Shown one piece after another: positions 51,978 through 60,396 of a stretch of 64,000 nt of DNA (its first letter is position 1; every line of letters begins with the position of its first letter). The translations under genes were made by a program, and so were the position numbers. This DNA is from Paenibacillus doosanensis (GTDB taxonomy: Bacteria; Bacillota; Bacilli; Paenibacillales; NBRC-103111). The notes beneath the pieces are model-generated. The model did not search any database. It was not told the DNA's origin and saw nothing but the letters and a program-made list of their open reading frames with translations. Location of the stretch: the NCBI RefSeq assembly GCF_025060755.1, contig NZ_JANYUY010000024.1, positions 1 to 64,000 on the forward strand, given 5' to 3'.

Positions 51978-52385
51978 TTAACTTGGCTTGTCCTCCGCTT
52001 TCCCTAGCCTGGCGTCGATCGCCGTCAGATCGCCTTCGGCATCTGGGCCGAACCAAGCGGTAACTTTGCTGCGCGCTTTGGCTTTTATGTCGGCGTCGAT
52101 ATACATGGCAATGGTCAGCAGAGCGCCGACCAGAACGCCGAGGTCGTCTCCGAAGCCGATACCCGGCGTAATGTCCGGTATCGCATCGAGCGGGCTGATG
52201 AAATAGCCGAGCGCCCCCATAATGACGGCCTTCGCTTTCATCGGCACCTTCGGGCTTTGCAGCGCATAGAACAGGAGCAGCGCGGCGTATACGGCTTTGC
52301 CGCCCGCTTTTTTGGCGAATTTCTTCATCTTCAGCCAGAACGAATCGTCGGAATATTGTTTGATATACTTGGTTTGATCCTGCAC
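51978..52385 (-). CDS. YkvA-like DUF1232 membrane protein
   Basis: A 135-residue protein of the YkvA family (DUF1232). The core domain reads AVYAALLLFYALQSPKVPMKAKAVIMGALGYFISPLDAIPDITPGIGFGDDLGVLVGAL with the signature SPLDAIPD. Two hydrophobic segments suggest membrane association. GTG 52385 lies seven bases after GGAGGAGG; the frame continues nine codons into the preceding gene. The start is 16 bp after the lipoprotein stop, so the two are cotranscribed. Function is not established for the family. Confidence 0.88.
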   Translation of the reverse strand: MQDQTKYIKQYSDDSFWLKMKKFAKKAGGKAVYAALLLFYALQSPKVPMKAKAVIMGALGYFISPLDAIPDITPGIGFGDDLGVLVGALLTIAMYIDADIKAKARSKVTAWFGPDAEGDLTAIDARLGKAEDKPS

Positions 52386-52401
52386 CGGGACTCCTCCTCC
52401 G

Positions 52402-52902
52402 TTATGATCCATCGCCGTATTTGCGCTTCCATTGGTCTTGCCATTCCCGGAAGCTTAGGCCGGTGACTTCTTCCAGCGTTTTGCCGTCCAATGAATATAC
52501 GGCCCCGGCTAGCCCCGTCGCATCGGGAAACGAATATCCTCCTATTACCTTGCCGCCGGACAGCATAATATAAACGTTCGTGTTTACACGGTAGATATTT
52601 TCCAGCGGATGTCCCTTTACGGTGAAGGCATAAATCAATATGTCTTGACCGAAATAATCCTCGGGCCGGGCCGTTTGCACTCCCCATGACTGCCGATAAG
52701 GCAGCGTTGAAGTTTCTCCGTACAGCTTGGCGCGATCCAGCGTATATTTCTCTACAAGGCCGCGGACTTTCGTTACTTCATATCCTTGCGATTGAACATA
52801 CCGCTTGGCGGTTTGGGAGCCAGGGTCGCTGTCGCGGCTGCAGGCTGCGGCGCAGGCCAGCAGCAGGCTTATGATCAAACATAATGCAGCGAGATTCCTC
52901 AT
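52402..52902 (-). CDS. Putative lipoprotein of unknown function
   Basis: A 166-residue exported protein with signal peptide MRNLAALCLIISLLLACAAAC; the cysteine at about residue 21 is the likely lipidation site. The body repeats a YVQSQGYEVTKV motif and a C-terminal TGLSFREWQDQWKRKYG, a pattern seen in Bacillus lipoproteins that resemble PepSY-like or DUF4830-type folds; I cannot name the family. ATG 52902 follows AAAGGGGA. Cotranscribed with the YkvA-like gene downstream. Confidence 0.72.
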   Translation of the reverse strand: MRNLAALCLIISLLLACAAACSRDSDPGSQTAKRYVQSQGYEVTKVRGLVEKYTLDRAKLYGETSTLPYRQSWGVQTARPEDYFGQDILIYAFTVKGHPLENIYRVNTNVYIMLSGGKVIGGYSFPDATGLAGAVYSLDGKTLEEVTGLSFREWQDQWKRKYGDGS

Positions 52903-53006
52903 AGACTTCCCCTTTGCCTCGTCTTCTTGCATGAATGACGGCGCGCCGGCAAAGAAAGTTGCATCATATTCGTAAATTTATACGGCCGCGGAAGCCATCT
53001 CGCTCC

Positions 53007-53795
53007 TTATGACGGCTCCAGCTCGATCGTAAGACCCGTTTGCGCAAGCGAAACGAACGATGGTAGGGGATAGCTTCGGGCAAGGTCCACCCCGTGGGAC
53101 ATATGAGTGAAAATGACCCGCCCAGGAGAAATTTCGCTTATAAGCTCCAGCGCCTCGACCATATCGTAGACGGAGCGGGTCGCGGGAGCGGCTTCTTCCT
53201 TGTAAAAATTGGTGCCCAAAATGAGCAGCTGCAGTCCGAACAGCGGGGCTTTCTCTTCGTCGCTCAGACGTATCGAGTCGGGACAGTATACGAACGCATA
53301 GGAGGGACCGGCGGTCCGTTCGAACCGATAGGCGTAAGAGTATCCGTTCTTGCCATGGCATACCCGCCAAGGACGGATGCGCCAATGCTCCCATTGCAGG
53401 CCGCCCGCGCAGTCGTGAAATTGAAGCTGGTTTTGCAGCCAGGGAAACTGCTTCTGGATCGTCTGCAGCACCTCCAGCGGAGCGTAGAGCCGGCCTTTGC
53501 GCTTCAGCCAGCGGCAGGCGTCGGCCCATTCCGGCAGCCCGCCGATATGATCGAAATGCGCGTGAGTGATCAGCACCCGCTCTACGAAACGCTTGCCCGC
53601 GCGTTCCATCTGACCGCGCCAATCCGGCCCGCAGTCGACGAGCAGCTCGCTGTCTCCCGCATGCAGCATAATAGAGGAACGGTACCGCCGGTTACTACCG
53701 GCCCCTCTCGCTTCGTCGCATATATCGCAGGAGCAATATACCCGCGGAACGCCCATCGAATCTCCCGTTCCCCAGAATGTTACCGAATCTTTCAT
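53007..53795 (-). CDS. MBL-fold metallo-hydrolase, PhnP-like
   Basis: A 262-residue metallo-beta-lactamase-fold hydrolase. The metal motif is THAHFDHIGG; further ligands are in VDCGPD, VYCPDS and FTHMSHG. Two cysteines in YCSCDICDEA near residue 20 form the second zinc site found in PhnP phosphodiesterases. It probably cleaves a cyclic phosphodiester. ATG 53795 follows GGGAGAG; a longer reading to 53894 is possible but less likely. It is divergent from the NUDIX gene. Confidence 0.87.
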   Translation of the reverse strand: MKDSVTFWGTGDSMGVPRVYCSCDICDEARGAGSNRRYRSSIMLHAGDSELLVDCGPDWRGQMERAGKRFVERVLITHAHFDHIGGLPEWADACRWLKRKGRLYAPLEVLQTIQKQFPWLQNQLQFHDCAGGLQWEHWRIRPWRVCHGKNGYSYAYRFERTAGPSYAFVYCPDSIRLSDEEKAPLFGLQLLILGTNFYKEEAAPATRSVYDMVEALELISEISPGRVIFTHMSHGVDLARSYPLPSFVSLAQTGLTIELEPS

Positions 53796-53937
53796 GCATA
53801 ACTCTCCCGTATGAATGCGATTTTTTCCAGAATAACAGGAAATGGATGGATCAACAAGCGGATTCCTGAACCTCCCGATTGACGCTTGGCGCATCTGCCT
53901 CTACAATAATACCCAAAGTATGAAGGAGGAATGGAGC

Positions 53938-54558
53938 ATGGCGGAGGATACAAGAGGCATCGACTGGGCCAAGCGGATTCAGGCGATTGCCCAGGCCGGG
54001 TTAGCCTATTCCAGGGACGCTTTCGATCTGGAGAGGTTTGAGGAATTGCGCTCCATCAGCGTCGAAATGATGGCTGCTTATTCGGGACTGGATATTCGGC
54101 AGGTAAATCATCTTTTTGCCGGTGAAAGCGGTTACGCTACGCCGAAAGTGGATATTCGCGGAGTCGTCATTCGCGACGGGAAAATTTTACTGGTACAGGA
54201 GAAGAACGACGGAGGGTGGTCTTTGCCGGGAGGCTGGGCGGATATCGGGCTGTCGCCGCGGGAAATCGTCGTGAAGGAGGTTAAGGAAGAGTCCGGCTAC
54301 GACGTCGCTCCGGTAAGGCTGCTGGCGGTGCTGGACCGCAATAAGCATCCTCACCCGCCTCATGCCTACGACATCTACAAAATTTTCATCCAATGCGAAT
54401 TGACAGGCGGCCAGGCGCGGGCGAGCATCGAAACGAGCGACGTCGGGTTCTTTGCCCCTGACGATTTGCCGCAGCTGTCGACCGACCGAATTACCGAATC
54501 GCAGATCGAGCTGCTGTTCCGGCAAGTGCGCGAGCCCGGCGAAGCGGTCTTCGATTAA
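53938..54558 (+). CDS. NUDIX hydrolase, YjhB-like
   Basis: A 206-residue NUDIX protein. The N-terminal 60 residues (IDWAKRIQAIAQAGLAYSRDAFDLERFEELRSIS) form the extra helical domain of the YjhB/YhdH-type group. The Nudix box is GGWADIGLSPREIVVKEVKEESGY, in which the first Glu of the consensus is replaced by Leu and Arg by Lys, while the metal ligands EVKEESG are intact. Such enzymes hydrolyse ADP-ribose or CDP-choline-like diphosphates. AAGGAGG lies nine bases before ATG 53938. The gene ends 21 bp before the YesM-type kinase and may be cotranscribed with it. Confidence 0.88.
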   Translation: MAEDTRGIDWAKRIQAIAQAGLAYSRDAFDLERFEELRSISVEMMAAYSGLDIRQVNHLFAGESGYATPKVDIRGVVIRDGKILLVQEKNDGGWSLPGGWADIGLSPREIVVKEVKEESGYDVAPVRLLAVLDRNKHPHPPHAYDIYKIFIQCELTGGQARASIETSDVGFFAPDDLPQLSTDRITESQIELLFRQVREPGEAVFD

Positions 54559-54579
54559 TCGGCGGGAGGGTATCGGGTT

Positions 54580-56403
54580 ATGGCAAGCCGGCTGCTGGCA
54601 CGCTTTCATCACTTTCTGCTCGGGACGAGCCTGCAAAACAAGCTCATCATATTTTTTCTTCCGCTCGCCATCATTCCCTTGTCGATATTAGGAACCTTTT
54701 CCTATTACAAATCCTCGCAGGTCGTACAGACGCAGGTTTGCCAAACGATTCTGGAAAGCCTGTCCCAGGTTAACTACAGCCTGAACTATTTTGTTAAAGA
54801 TATCGAACAATTAACGATGTATATTTACAGCAACCGCGAGATTCAGGACGTGCTATCGAAGAGCTCGGACCGCCCGCTGGCGGAGAAGCATCAGGATGAG
54901 AAACGGATTCAGGATTTGCTTGAAACGTTCCTCGGCTTCAAAAGCTGGAATATTGCGATTTATTTGCTGGGAGAGAACGGCGATCGCTATTTTACGGGAA
55001 ATTTGCTGCCCAGCCAGTATGACGATTACAACGTCAACTGGGGGCTGTTCCGCAAAATGAGCCTGGCCGGCGGCAATGTTGTCTGGGATACCCACTACAG
55101 CATGAAGAAGACGGAGGACTTCGGCATCGTTCTAAGCAGCGGCAGGCTGCTGAAGAAGATCGAGACCAGCCAGCCGCTCGGCTATATGATCGTCGATATT
55201 ATGGAGAACGCTCTGGCGGATAAATACAATAAGGCGCATTTGCAGCCGGGAGGGCAAATGCTGCTTCTCGACCGGGGCGGCTACGTCATCTCCAGCACCC
55301 CGTCCAAGCATATCGTCGGTACGAAGCTGAACGAGCCTTATCTCGATCAGGTGCTGGCAGGCAGCAAAGGCTTCTTCGAGCTGCAGGGCGTTAGCGGTGC
55401 GCCGCCGGCGATGGTCGTCTACGATACGTCGGAGATGACGGGCTTCAAGCTGGTCAGCGTAGTGCCGATAGAGATGCTGACCAAGGAAAGCAGCAGCATC
55501 AGAAATCTGACACTGTACGTCATCATCTGCTTCGGGATCGTTACGTTCTGGCTCGCCTACGTGCTGTCGGTGACGATTACGAAGCCGCTGCGCAAGCTTA
55601 AGTCGCTGATGTACTTGGTCGAGAACGGCAATATGGATGTCGCTTTTCCGTCCAAATACAGGGATGAGGTAGGACAGCTAGGCCTTAGCTTCAACAAGAT
55701 GCTGCTTCGCATCAAGCAGTTGATCGACGAAGTGTACAAGAAGCAGCTGATGGTGCAGGAGGCGGAGATCAAGGCGATTCAGGCGCAGTTCAACCCGCAT
55801 TTTCTGTACAATGCGCTCGACTCCATCAACTGGATGGCTCGCATCCACAAGCTGCCCGACATCAGCCAGACGGTCGTTTCGCTGGGCGAGCTGCTGCGCT
55901 TCAGCATTCGCAAAGGCCAGCCGTTCATTCAAGTGAAGGAAGATATGCAGCAGATCCGCAACTTTCTCGTCATTCAAAAAATGCGGTACGGCGATAAGCT
56001 CGAAGCCGAGCTGGAGATCGATGAGGAGATTGAGCCGCTGTATACGCTGAAGCTGCTGATTCAGCCGCTCGTGGAGAATGCGGTGACGCACGGTCTTGAG
56101 GTCAAACCGGGCAAAGGACATTTGTCGATCCGCGGTCGGCGCGTCGGCGACAAAGTGCGCTTTGAAGTGAGCGATGACGGAGCAGGTATGCCCCGGGAGC
56201 GGGCGGAGCGGATATTAAGCGGCAAATATGAAGCGCCGGACGGGCGCAGCACCGGCATCGGGCTGGAAAACTTGCGCAAGCGGCTGGAGCTGTATTTCGG
56301 CGGCAGGTACCGCCTGGACATTCGGAGCGAAGAAGGACAAGGAACGACCGTTACGGTCGAAATTCCCGTCATGCGGACAGCAGGAGAGGATCAACATGTA
56401 TAA
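54580..56403 (+). CDS. YesM-like sensor histidine kinase
   Basis: A 607-residue membrane kinase. A transmembrane helix at about 22-42 (LIIFFLPLAIIPLSILGTF), an extracellular Cache-type sensor of about 250 residues, and a second helix around 303-322 precede a HAMP domain (TKPLRKLKSLMYLVENGNMDV). The kinase core is the YesM/LytS type: phospho-acceptor in FNPHFLYNALDSI, N box in LLIQPLVENAVTHG, G boxes in SDDGAGMP and STGIGLENLRKRL. GGGAGGG lies nine bases before the ATG. Its stop overlaps the response regulator start. No ABC sugar transporter is beside it. Confidence 0.95.
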   Translation: MASRLLARFHHFLLGTSLQNKLIIFFLPLAIIPLSILGTFSYYKSSQVVQTQVCQTILESLSQVNYSLNYFVKDIEQLTMYIYSNREIQDVLSKSSDRPLAEKHQDEKRIQDLLETFLGFKSWNIAIYLLGENGDRYFTGNLLPSQYDDYNVNWGLFRKMSLAGGNVVWDTHYSMKKTEDFGIVLSSGRLLKKIETSQPLGYMIVDIMENALADKYNKAHLQPGGQMLLLDRGGYVISSTPSKHIVGTKLNEPYLDQVLAGSKGFFELQGVSGAPPAMVVYDTSEMTGFKLVSVVPIEMLTKESSSIRNLTLYVIICFGIVTFWLAYVLSVTITKPLRKLKSLMYLVENGNMDVAFPSKYRDEVGQLGLSFNKMLLRIKQLIDEVYKKQLMVQEAEIKAIQAQFNPHFLYNALDSINWMARIHKLPDISQTVVSLGELLRFSIRKGQPFIQVKEDMQQIRNFLVIQKMRYGDKLEAELEIDEEIEPLYTLKLLIQPLVENAVTHGLEVKPGKGHLSIRGRRVGDKVRFEVSDDGAGMPRERAERILSGKYEAPDGRSTGIGLENLRKRLELYFGGRYRLDIRSEEGQGTTVTVEIPVMRTAGEDQHV

Positions 56404-58000
56404 GGTGTTTCTTGTGGAGGATGAATGGCTCGTTCTGCAAGGGCTGAAGCTGACGATTCCCTGGGAGGAGCTGAACTGTGAAATTATCGGCGAAGCATCT
56501 GACGGCCGGACGGGAGCCGAGCTGATTTTGACGGCCAAGCCGGATATTGTGCTTACGGATATCCGCATGCCCGCGATGGATGGGATTCAGTTAGCGGAGC
56601 AGGCCGCGGCGGGGCTGCCCGGGATCAAGATCGTGTTCCTTACCGGCTTTGACGATTTCGCCTACGCGCAGAAGGCGGTAAAGCTGGGGGCGGCGGACTT
56701 CGTGCTCAAGCCGACCAATGCGGACGAGCTCATTCAAGTGATCGGGAGGATCACGTCTCAGCTGGATACGGAGCGCAGCCGGCGTTCGTTTCAAGAACGG
56801 CTGGAGCACCGGGCCAAGTTGGAGCATCCGCTAATTATGGAGAAGATGCTGTACGAGTTGATGCAAGATTATGCCGGACCGACGCTGAAGGAGCTGTTTC
56901 TCGAGTATGGGGAATGGTCGGAAGCGGGGGCGGAAGGAGACGGATTTCCTCCTTACCGGCTGCTGTTGATACAACTGGACGGTCTATGCCGCGAGTCCGC
57001 GGAGCGCGAGAGACAGCTGGAGCAGGTGAGGGAGCAGGCTCAGGAGCTTTCAGCGCTCCCGGTCGTCCGCATGAGCGAGAACCGCTATGCGCTTATTGCG
57101 AATCGCCGTACCGGCCGCGAGGCGCTGATGGAGTCTGCGGCAGCGCTGCTTAGGCGGCTGCCGGTTTTAACGCGAAGCTATGTAATAGGGGTCAGCGCTC
57201 TGTTCACCGCCGGCATCGAGTCGCTTCCGGCGGCTTATCAGCAAGCGATGCGCGCGTTGTATCAGACCGTCTTTCTCGGCCGGGAGACATGGATATGGTA
57301 TGAAGATATCGAGAGAGAGCAGGCGGACGAGCCGGGGAGCGAAGACGCCGTTCAAGAATGGATCGATCTGGTAAAATGGGGCCATGCGGCGTCGATTGAA
57401 GCCCATACGGCGGCATGGTATTCTCGTCTGCTTCACCGGTATCCGGACGGTCTGGAGGCGCGAAGACGCTTCTTCGAATTTATCGTCGCGCTGTATTCGG
57501 CGCTGCTGCGCGATCATGAGCTGCGCGAAATCGTGCTGGGGAGCGATTTTCTCCTCGCCTTCGCCGAACGGCTGGAGCATACGCTGGAACGTTCGCTGGA
57601 GCTGCTTCGCGCCATGCTGGCCGAATGGAACGGGCTGTTGGCGGAGCAGGGCGAAACCCGGAAGAAAAGCGGCTTCGAGGAGATCGAAGCGTTCATCCAA
57701 AGCCATTATGCCGAAGATATTACGCTGCAAGGCATCGCCGAGCGTTATCATATGAGCGAGAGCTATTTCAGCCGGTTGTTCAAAAAGCAGGTCGGCACGA
57801 GCTTCCTTGAGTATGTAACGATGATTCGGGTGCGGCAAGCGAAGGAGCTGCTGGCAAATCCGCGGCTGAAAATTTATGAGGTCTCCCTGCAGGCAGGCTA
57901 TCAGGATTCCAGGTATTTCAGTCAAATATTCCGCAAGTATACGGGGGAGACGCCGACCGAATTCCGCAAGCGGCTCGGTATTGAGCCGCTGCCGCTCTAA
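56396..58000 (+). CDS. YesN-like response regulator, AraC-type output
   Basis: A 534-residue response regulator. The receiver domain has the acidic pair EDE, phospho-acceptor in DIVLTDIRMPAMDG (Asp near 55) and the conserved Lys in FVLKPTN. A central linker of about 270 residues follows. The C-terminal AraC domain reads ITLQGIAERYHMSESYFSRLFKKQVG and IYEVSLQAGYQDSRYFSQIFRKYTGETPTEFRKR. The ATG overlaps the kinase stop codon (ATGTATAA) and follows AGGAGAGG. YesMN pairs usually control carbohydrate uptake; the target here is not adjacent. Confidence 0.95.
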   Translation: MYKVFLVEDEWLVLQGLKLTIPWEELNCEIIGEASDGRTGAELILTAKPDIVLTDIRMPAMDGIQLAEQAAAGLPGIKIVFLTGFDDFAYAQKAVKLGAADFVLKPTNADELIQVIGRITSQLDTERSRRSFQERLEHRAKLEHPLIMEKMLYELMQDYAGPTLKELFLEYGEWSEAGAEGDGFPPYRLLLIQLDGLCRESAERERQLEQVREQAQELSALPVVRMSENRYALIANRRTGREALMESAAALLRRLPVLTRSYVIGVSALFTAGIESLPAAYQQAMRALYQTVFLGRETWIWYEDIEREQADEPGSEDAVQEWIDLVKWGHAASIEAHTAAWYSRLLHRYPDGLEARRRFFEFIVALYSALLRDHELREIVLGSDFLLAFAERLEHTLERSLELLRAMLAEWNGLLAEQGETRKKSGFEEIEAFIQSHYAEDITLQGIAERYHMSESYFSRLFKKQVGTSFLEYVTMIRVRQAKELLANPRLKIYEVSLQAGYQDSRYFSQIFRKYTGETPTEFRKRLGIEPLPL

Positions 58001-58114
58001 ACCGGGGATATAAGCCGGGCGTATCCCGGCTGCCGCTTGGCGGTGCTGCCTGCATACCTGCAAACGATCAACGGGCAGGGGCGCCAAGAAGCCGGCGTCC
58101 GGGAGGCGATGCGG

Positions 58115-58465
58115 TCAGAGCGTCAGTCCGAATCGCTTCAGCTCGATAAATATTTGCTCCAGCTTTTTCCCCTTGTCGGTGAGCCGATACTCTACGCGCG
58201 GCGGAACCTCCGGATATACGGTGCGGGTGACGAGCCCGTGCTCCTCCAGCTCGCGGAGGCGCAGCGACAGCGTCTTCGGGCTGATGCCGTCCAGACATTT
58301 CAGCAGATCGCTAAACCTCATCGTTCCTTCGATCAACAAATCGCGGATAATTAGAAACGTCCATTTGGTTCCAATCACTTCTATCGCTTTGACGATGGGA
58401 CAAATGTCCCCGAGCGTCCCTTTGGTCAGCGCTAGCGGCTGCTCACAACCCGGTTCCACAGGCAT
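58115..58465 (-). CDS. HxlR-family transcriptional regulator
   Basis: A 116-residue MarR-like winged-helix regulator of the HxlR/YodB group: CPIVKAIEVIGTKWTFLIIRDLL, then MRFSDLLKCLDGISPKTLSLRLRELEEHGLV and RVEYRLTDKGKKL. The N-terminal Cys in GDICPI is the conserved redox-sensing position of YodB/CatR/QsrR relatives, which respond to quinones and electrophiles. It is divergent from the Old Yellow Enzyme gene, a flavoenzyme that reduces such compounds, so it likely represses it until electrophile stress occurs. Confidence 0.92.
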   Translation of the reverse strand: MPVEPGCEQPLALTKGTLGDICPIVKAIEVIGTKWTFLIIRDLLIEGTMRFSDLLKCLDGISPKTLSLRLRELEEHGLVTRTVYPEVPPRVEYRLTDKGKKLEQIFIELKRFGLTL

Positions 58466-58525
58466 CGTTCCTTTTCATAAGATGGATTGAAACCAACTAT
58501 AGCACAAAACTATCTTTTCGGAAAC

Positions 58526-58580
58526 TATGTGTATAAAATGTCACTACTTCCGTAAATGAAGTATATGTGTATATAATGTC
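58526..58580. promoter_or_regulatory. Control region between HxlR and OYE genes
   Basis: The 17-base words TATGTGTATAAAATGTC (58526-58542) and TATGTGTATATAATGTC (58564-58580) are direct repeats differing at one base, 38 bp apart. The second contains TATAAT, likely the -10 of the OYE gene. Between them TACTTC-N7-GAAGTA (58545-58563) is a perfect palindrome in the -35 region. Both fit binding of the adjacent HxlR regulator. Confidence 0.55.
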
Positions 58581-58660
58581 TACGTGAAAAACAAACTGAT
58601 GACAGAGCAGATTTTAGATAATAAACCATTCGGATGGTTAACTAAACGATGAGGAGAGAC

Positions 58661-59686
58661 ATGTGTATGCCGAGTTTATCTTCTTCTTTTTCCCTCAAGG
58701 GTCTGCAATTAAAAAATCGCGTGGTTATGCCGCCGATGTGCCAATATTCAGTAGAGGCCAAAGACGGTATTCCGACGGATTGGCATTTCGTGCATTACGT
58801 CTCCAGAGCGGTAGGCGGAACGGGCTTGATCATCATGGAAATGACGGATGTCGAGCCGGACGGACGTATTACGGATTACGATCTCGGATTGTGGTCGGAC
58901 GATCAAATTCCCGCCTTCAGGCGCATTATTCAAGAGGTGCAGAAGTACGGCGCCAAAATCGGCATTCAGATTGCTCACGCCGGGCGTAAGGCGGAAGATG
59001 CGGAGATTCCTGTAGGCCCTTCGAATATTCCGGTCAGCCCTGAATTCAAAACACCGCGCGCACTGACTACGGACGAGGTCAAGGCGATGGTCGTCAAGTT
59101 CAAGGAAGCTGCCGTACGGGCTGTAGAAGCCGGCGTCGATACGATCGAGCTGCACGGAGCCCACGGCTATCTGATTCACCAGTTCCACTCCCCGGCGATT
59201 AATAACCGGACGGACGAATACGGTCAGGACTTGGCCCGATTCGGAGTCGAAATCATTCAGGCGGTTAAAAGCGTTATGCCGGAGAATATGCCGCTTATTA
59301 TGCGCATATCTGCGGTTGAATATATGGACGAAGGCTACGATCTCGGCCATAGCATTGAAATCAGCAGGCGGTACAAGGAAGCGGGCGTCGACATGTTCCA
59401 TGTCAGCTCCGGCGGAGAAGGGCCTTCCGGCTCTAGAAAGCCGGGCAATTATCCGGGCTATCAGGTTCCGATGGCGCGCGCGATCAAGCTGGCTCTGAGC
59501 GTTCCGGTAATTGCGGTAGGCATTCTTGAGGACGCCAAGCTGGCCGAAGCGACCGTCGCTAATGAGGACGCCGATTTGGTGGGCGTTGCCCGCGGCATGC
59601 TGCGCGATCCGTACTGGGCTGCGCATGCGATTAGGGAAACAACCGGCCAGGTTGCTGCGCCGCGACAGTACGAAAGAGCTTATTGA
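58661..59686 (+). CDS. namA: Old Yellow Enzyme family NADPH dehydrogenase (YqjM/NamA-like)
   Basis: A 341-residue FMN oxidoreductase that reduces activated C=C bonds of enones, nitro compounds and N-ethylmaleimide. Typical YqjM features are LKNRVVMPPMCQYS (with the Cys that tunes the flavin), IQIAHAGRKAE, IELHGAHGYLIHQFHSPAINNRTDEYG with the substrate His pair and catalytic Tyr, and the end VGVARGMLRDPYWA. Starts at ATG 58661 and 58667 are both plausible after GAGGAGAG. The gene is slightly compressed after DEYG relative to other members. It is divergent from hxlR-type regulator. Confidence 0.92.
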   Translation: MCMPSLSSSFSLKGLQLKNRVVMPPMCQYSVEAKDGIPTDWHFVHYVSRAVGGTGLIIMEMTDVEPDGRITDYDLGLWSDDQIPAFRRIIQEVQKYGAKIGIQIAHAGRKAEDAEIPVGPSNIPVSPEFKTPRALTTDEVKAMVVKFKEAAVRAVEAGVDTIELHGAHGYLIHQFHSPAINNRTDEYGQDLARFGVEIIQAVKSVMPENMPLIMRISAVEYMDEGYDLGHSIEISRRYKEAGVDMFHVSSGGEGPSGSRKPGNYPGYQVPMARAIKLALSVPVIAVGILEDAKLAEATVANEDADLVGVARGMLRDPYWAAHAIRETTGQVAAPRQYERAY

Positions 59687-59773
59687 AGCTTGCTGCAAAT
59701 TTTAGTAAATAATGGTAGACGTGCGGCGATTGTTATGGTAATCTATAAGCAATAATCCGGAAGCACCGGTCGG

Positions 59774-59815
59774 AAAAGGTCCGTTGGCGGCATATGTCGC
59801 AGGCGGGCCTTTTTT
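59774..59815 (+). terminator. Terminator after OYE gene
   Basis: AAAGGTCCG and CGGGCCTTTTTT pair around a 20-base loop. The dispersed element begins two bases after the T run. Confidence 0.7.
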
Positions 59816-59816
59816 G

Positions 59817-59970
59817 TTGTTTAGGAAATGATGCGGAGCCATATCCTGTGGATATCCGGGTGCTCCCCCGAAAGGAATGTCTACCCATAGAACGATCCAG
59901 AGGAAGGGTTAAACGCCGATCCAGCTTAGGCTGGATGCGGACGGAATAAGCTTCAGAGCATCACGTCACT
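59817..59970 (+). repeat. Dispersed structured element, copy 2
   Basis: Nearly identical to 11755-11909. Pairings: TGATGC (59829-59834) with GCATCA (59958-59963) closing the unit; ATATCC (59841-59846) with GGATAT (59850-59855); ATCCAGC (59919-59925) with GCTGGAT (59930-59936), extended by CCG/CGG. After 59970 it runs on as CTTTTGGGGGATTGGTTCTT. It is placed directly behind a terminator, as is copy 1. No reading frame is conserved between copies. Confidence 0.82.
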
Positions 59971-60396
59971 TTTGGGGGATTGGTTCTTGCCATTGTATGA
60001 AATATGAAAACGATATGTTTTGACGGGCCAACGGGTTCTGACGGAAGCTGGCGGACGCGGTGGTTTTTTTTGTACTGCCGCTCGTCGTTTTCCAATCGGA
60101 CGGATTGCTCGAAGCGCACAGGCGGCAATAAAGCCGCGATGTCGTGGATGACGCCGCTAACGGAAAAATAGGCAGTTGAATCAGTAACAACAGCGGATGC
60201 CGATTCATATGTTGTCATGGAGTATTCGATGTGCGCCGTCGATCCCGCGAGAACAAACGCAGCTGAGCGGCTCGCCCAAAAGAAACCGGATTCAGCTTCG
60301 AAGCATCACGTCGCTTTTGGGGGCCTTTGTTCTTTTCTATTCCTAATGCGGAGTACTCTGTCGGCGTGACCACTTAACCTACGGAGGATGGTACAA
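59971..60396. other. Region upstream of the RiPP precursor
   Basis: No gene is confidently seen. An 85-codon minus-strand frame (59961-60218) overlaps the repeat end, lacks a good ribosome binding site and resembles nothing known. At 60292-60333 a short third relative of the dispersed element is present (AGCATCACGTC then CTTTTGGGGGC). There CCCAAAAG near 60275 can pair with CTTTTGGG, giving a hairpin followed by a T-rich stretch, so it may act as a terminator or attenuator before the precursor gene. Confidence 0.5.

Noticed and set aside
59961-60218. 85-codon minus-strand gene beside the dispersed element
   Set aside because: No ribosome binding site or family resemblance, and its end lies inside the repeat, which carries no frame in copy 1.
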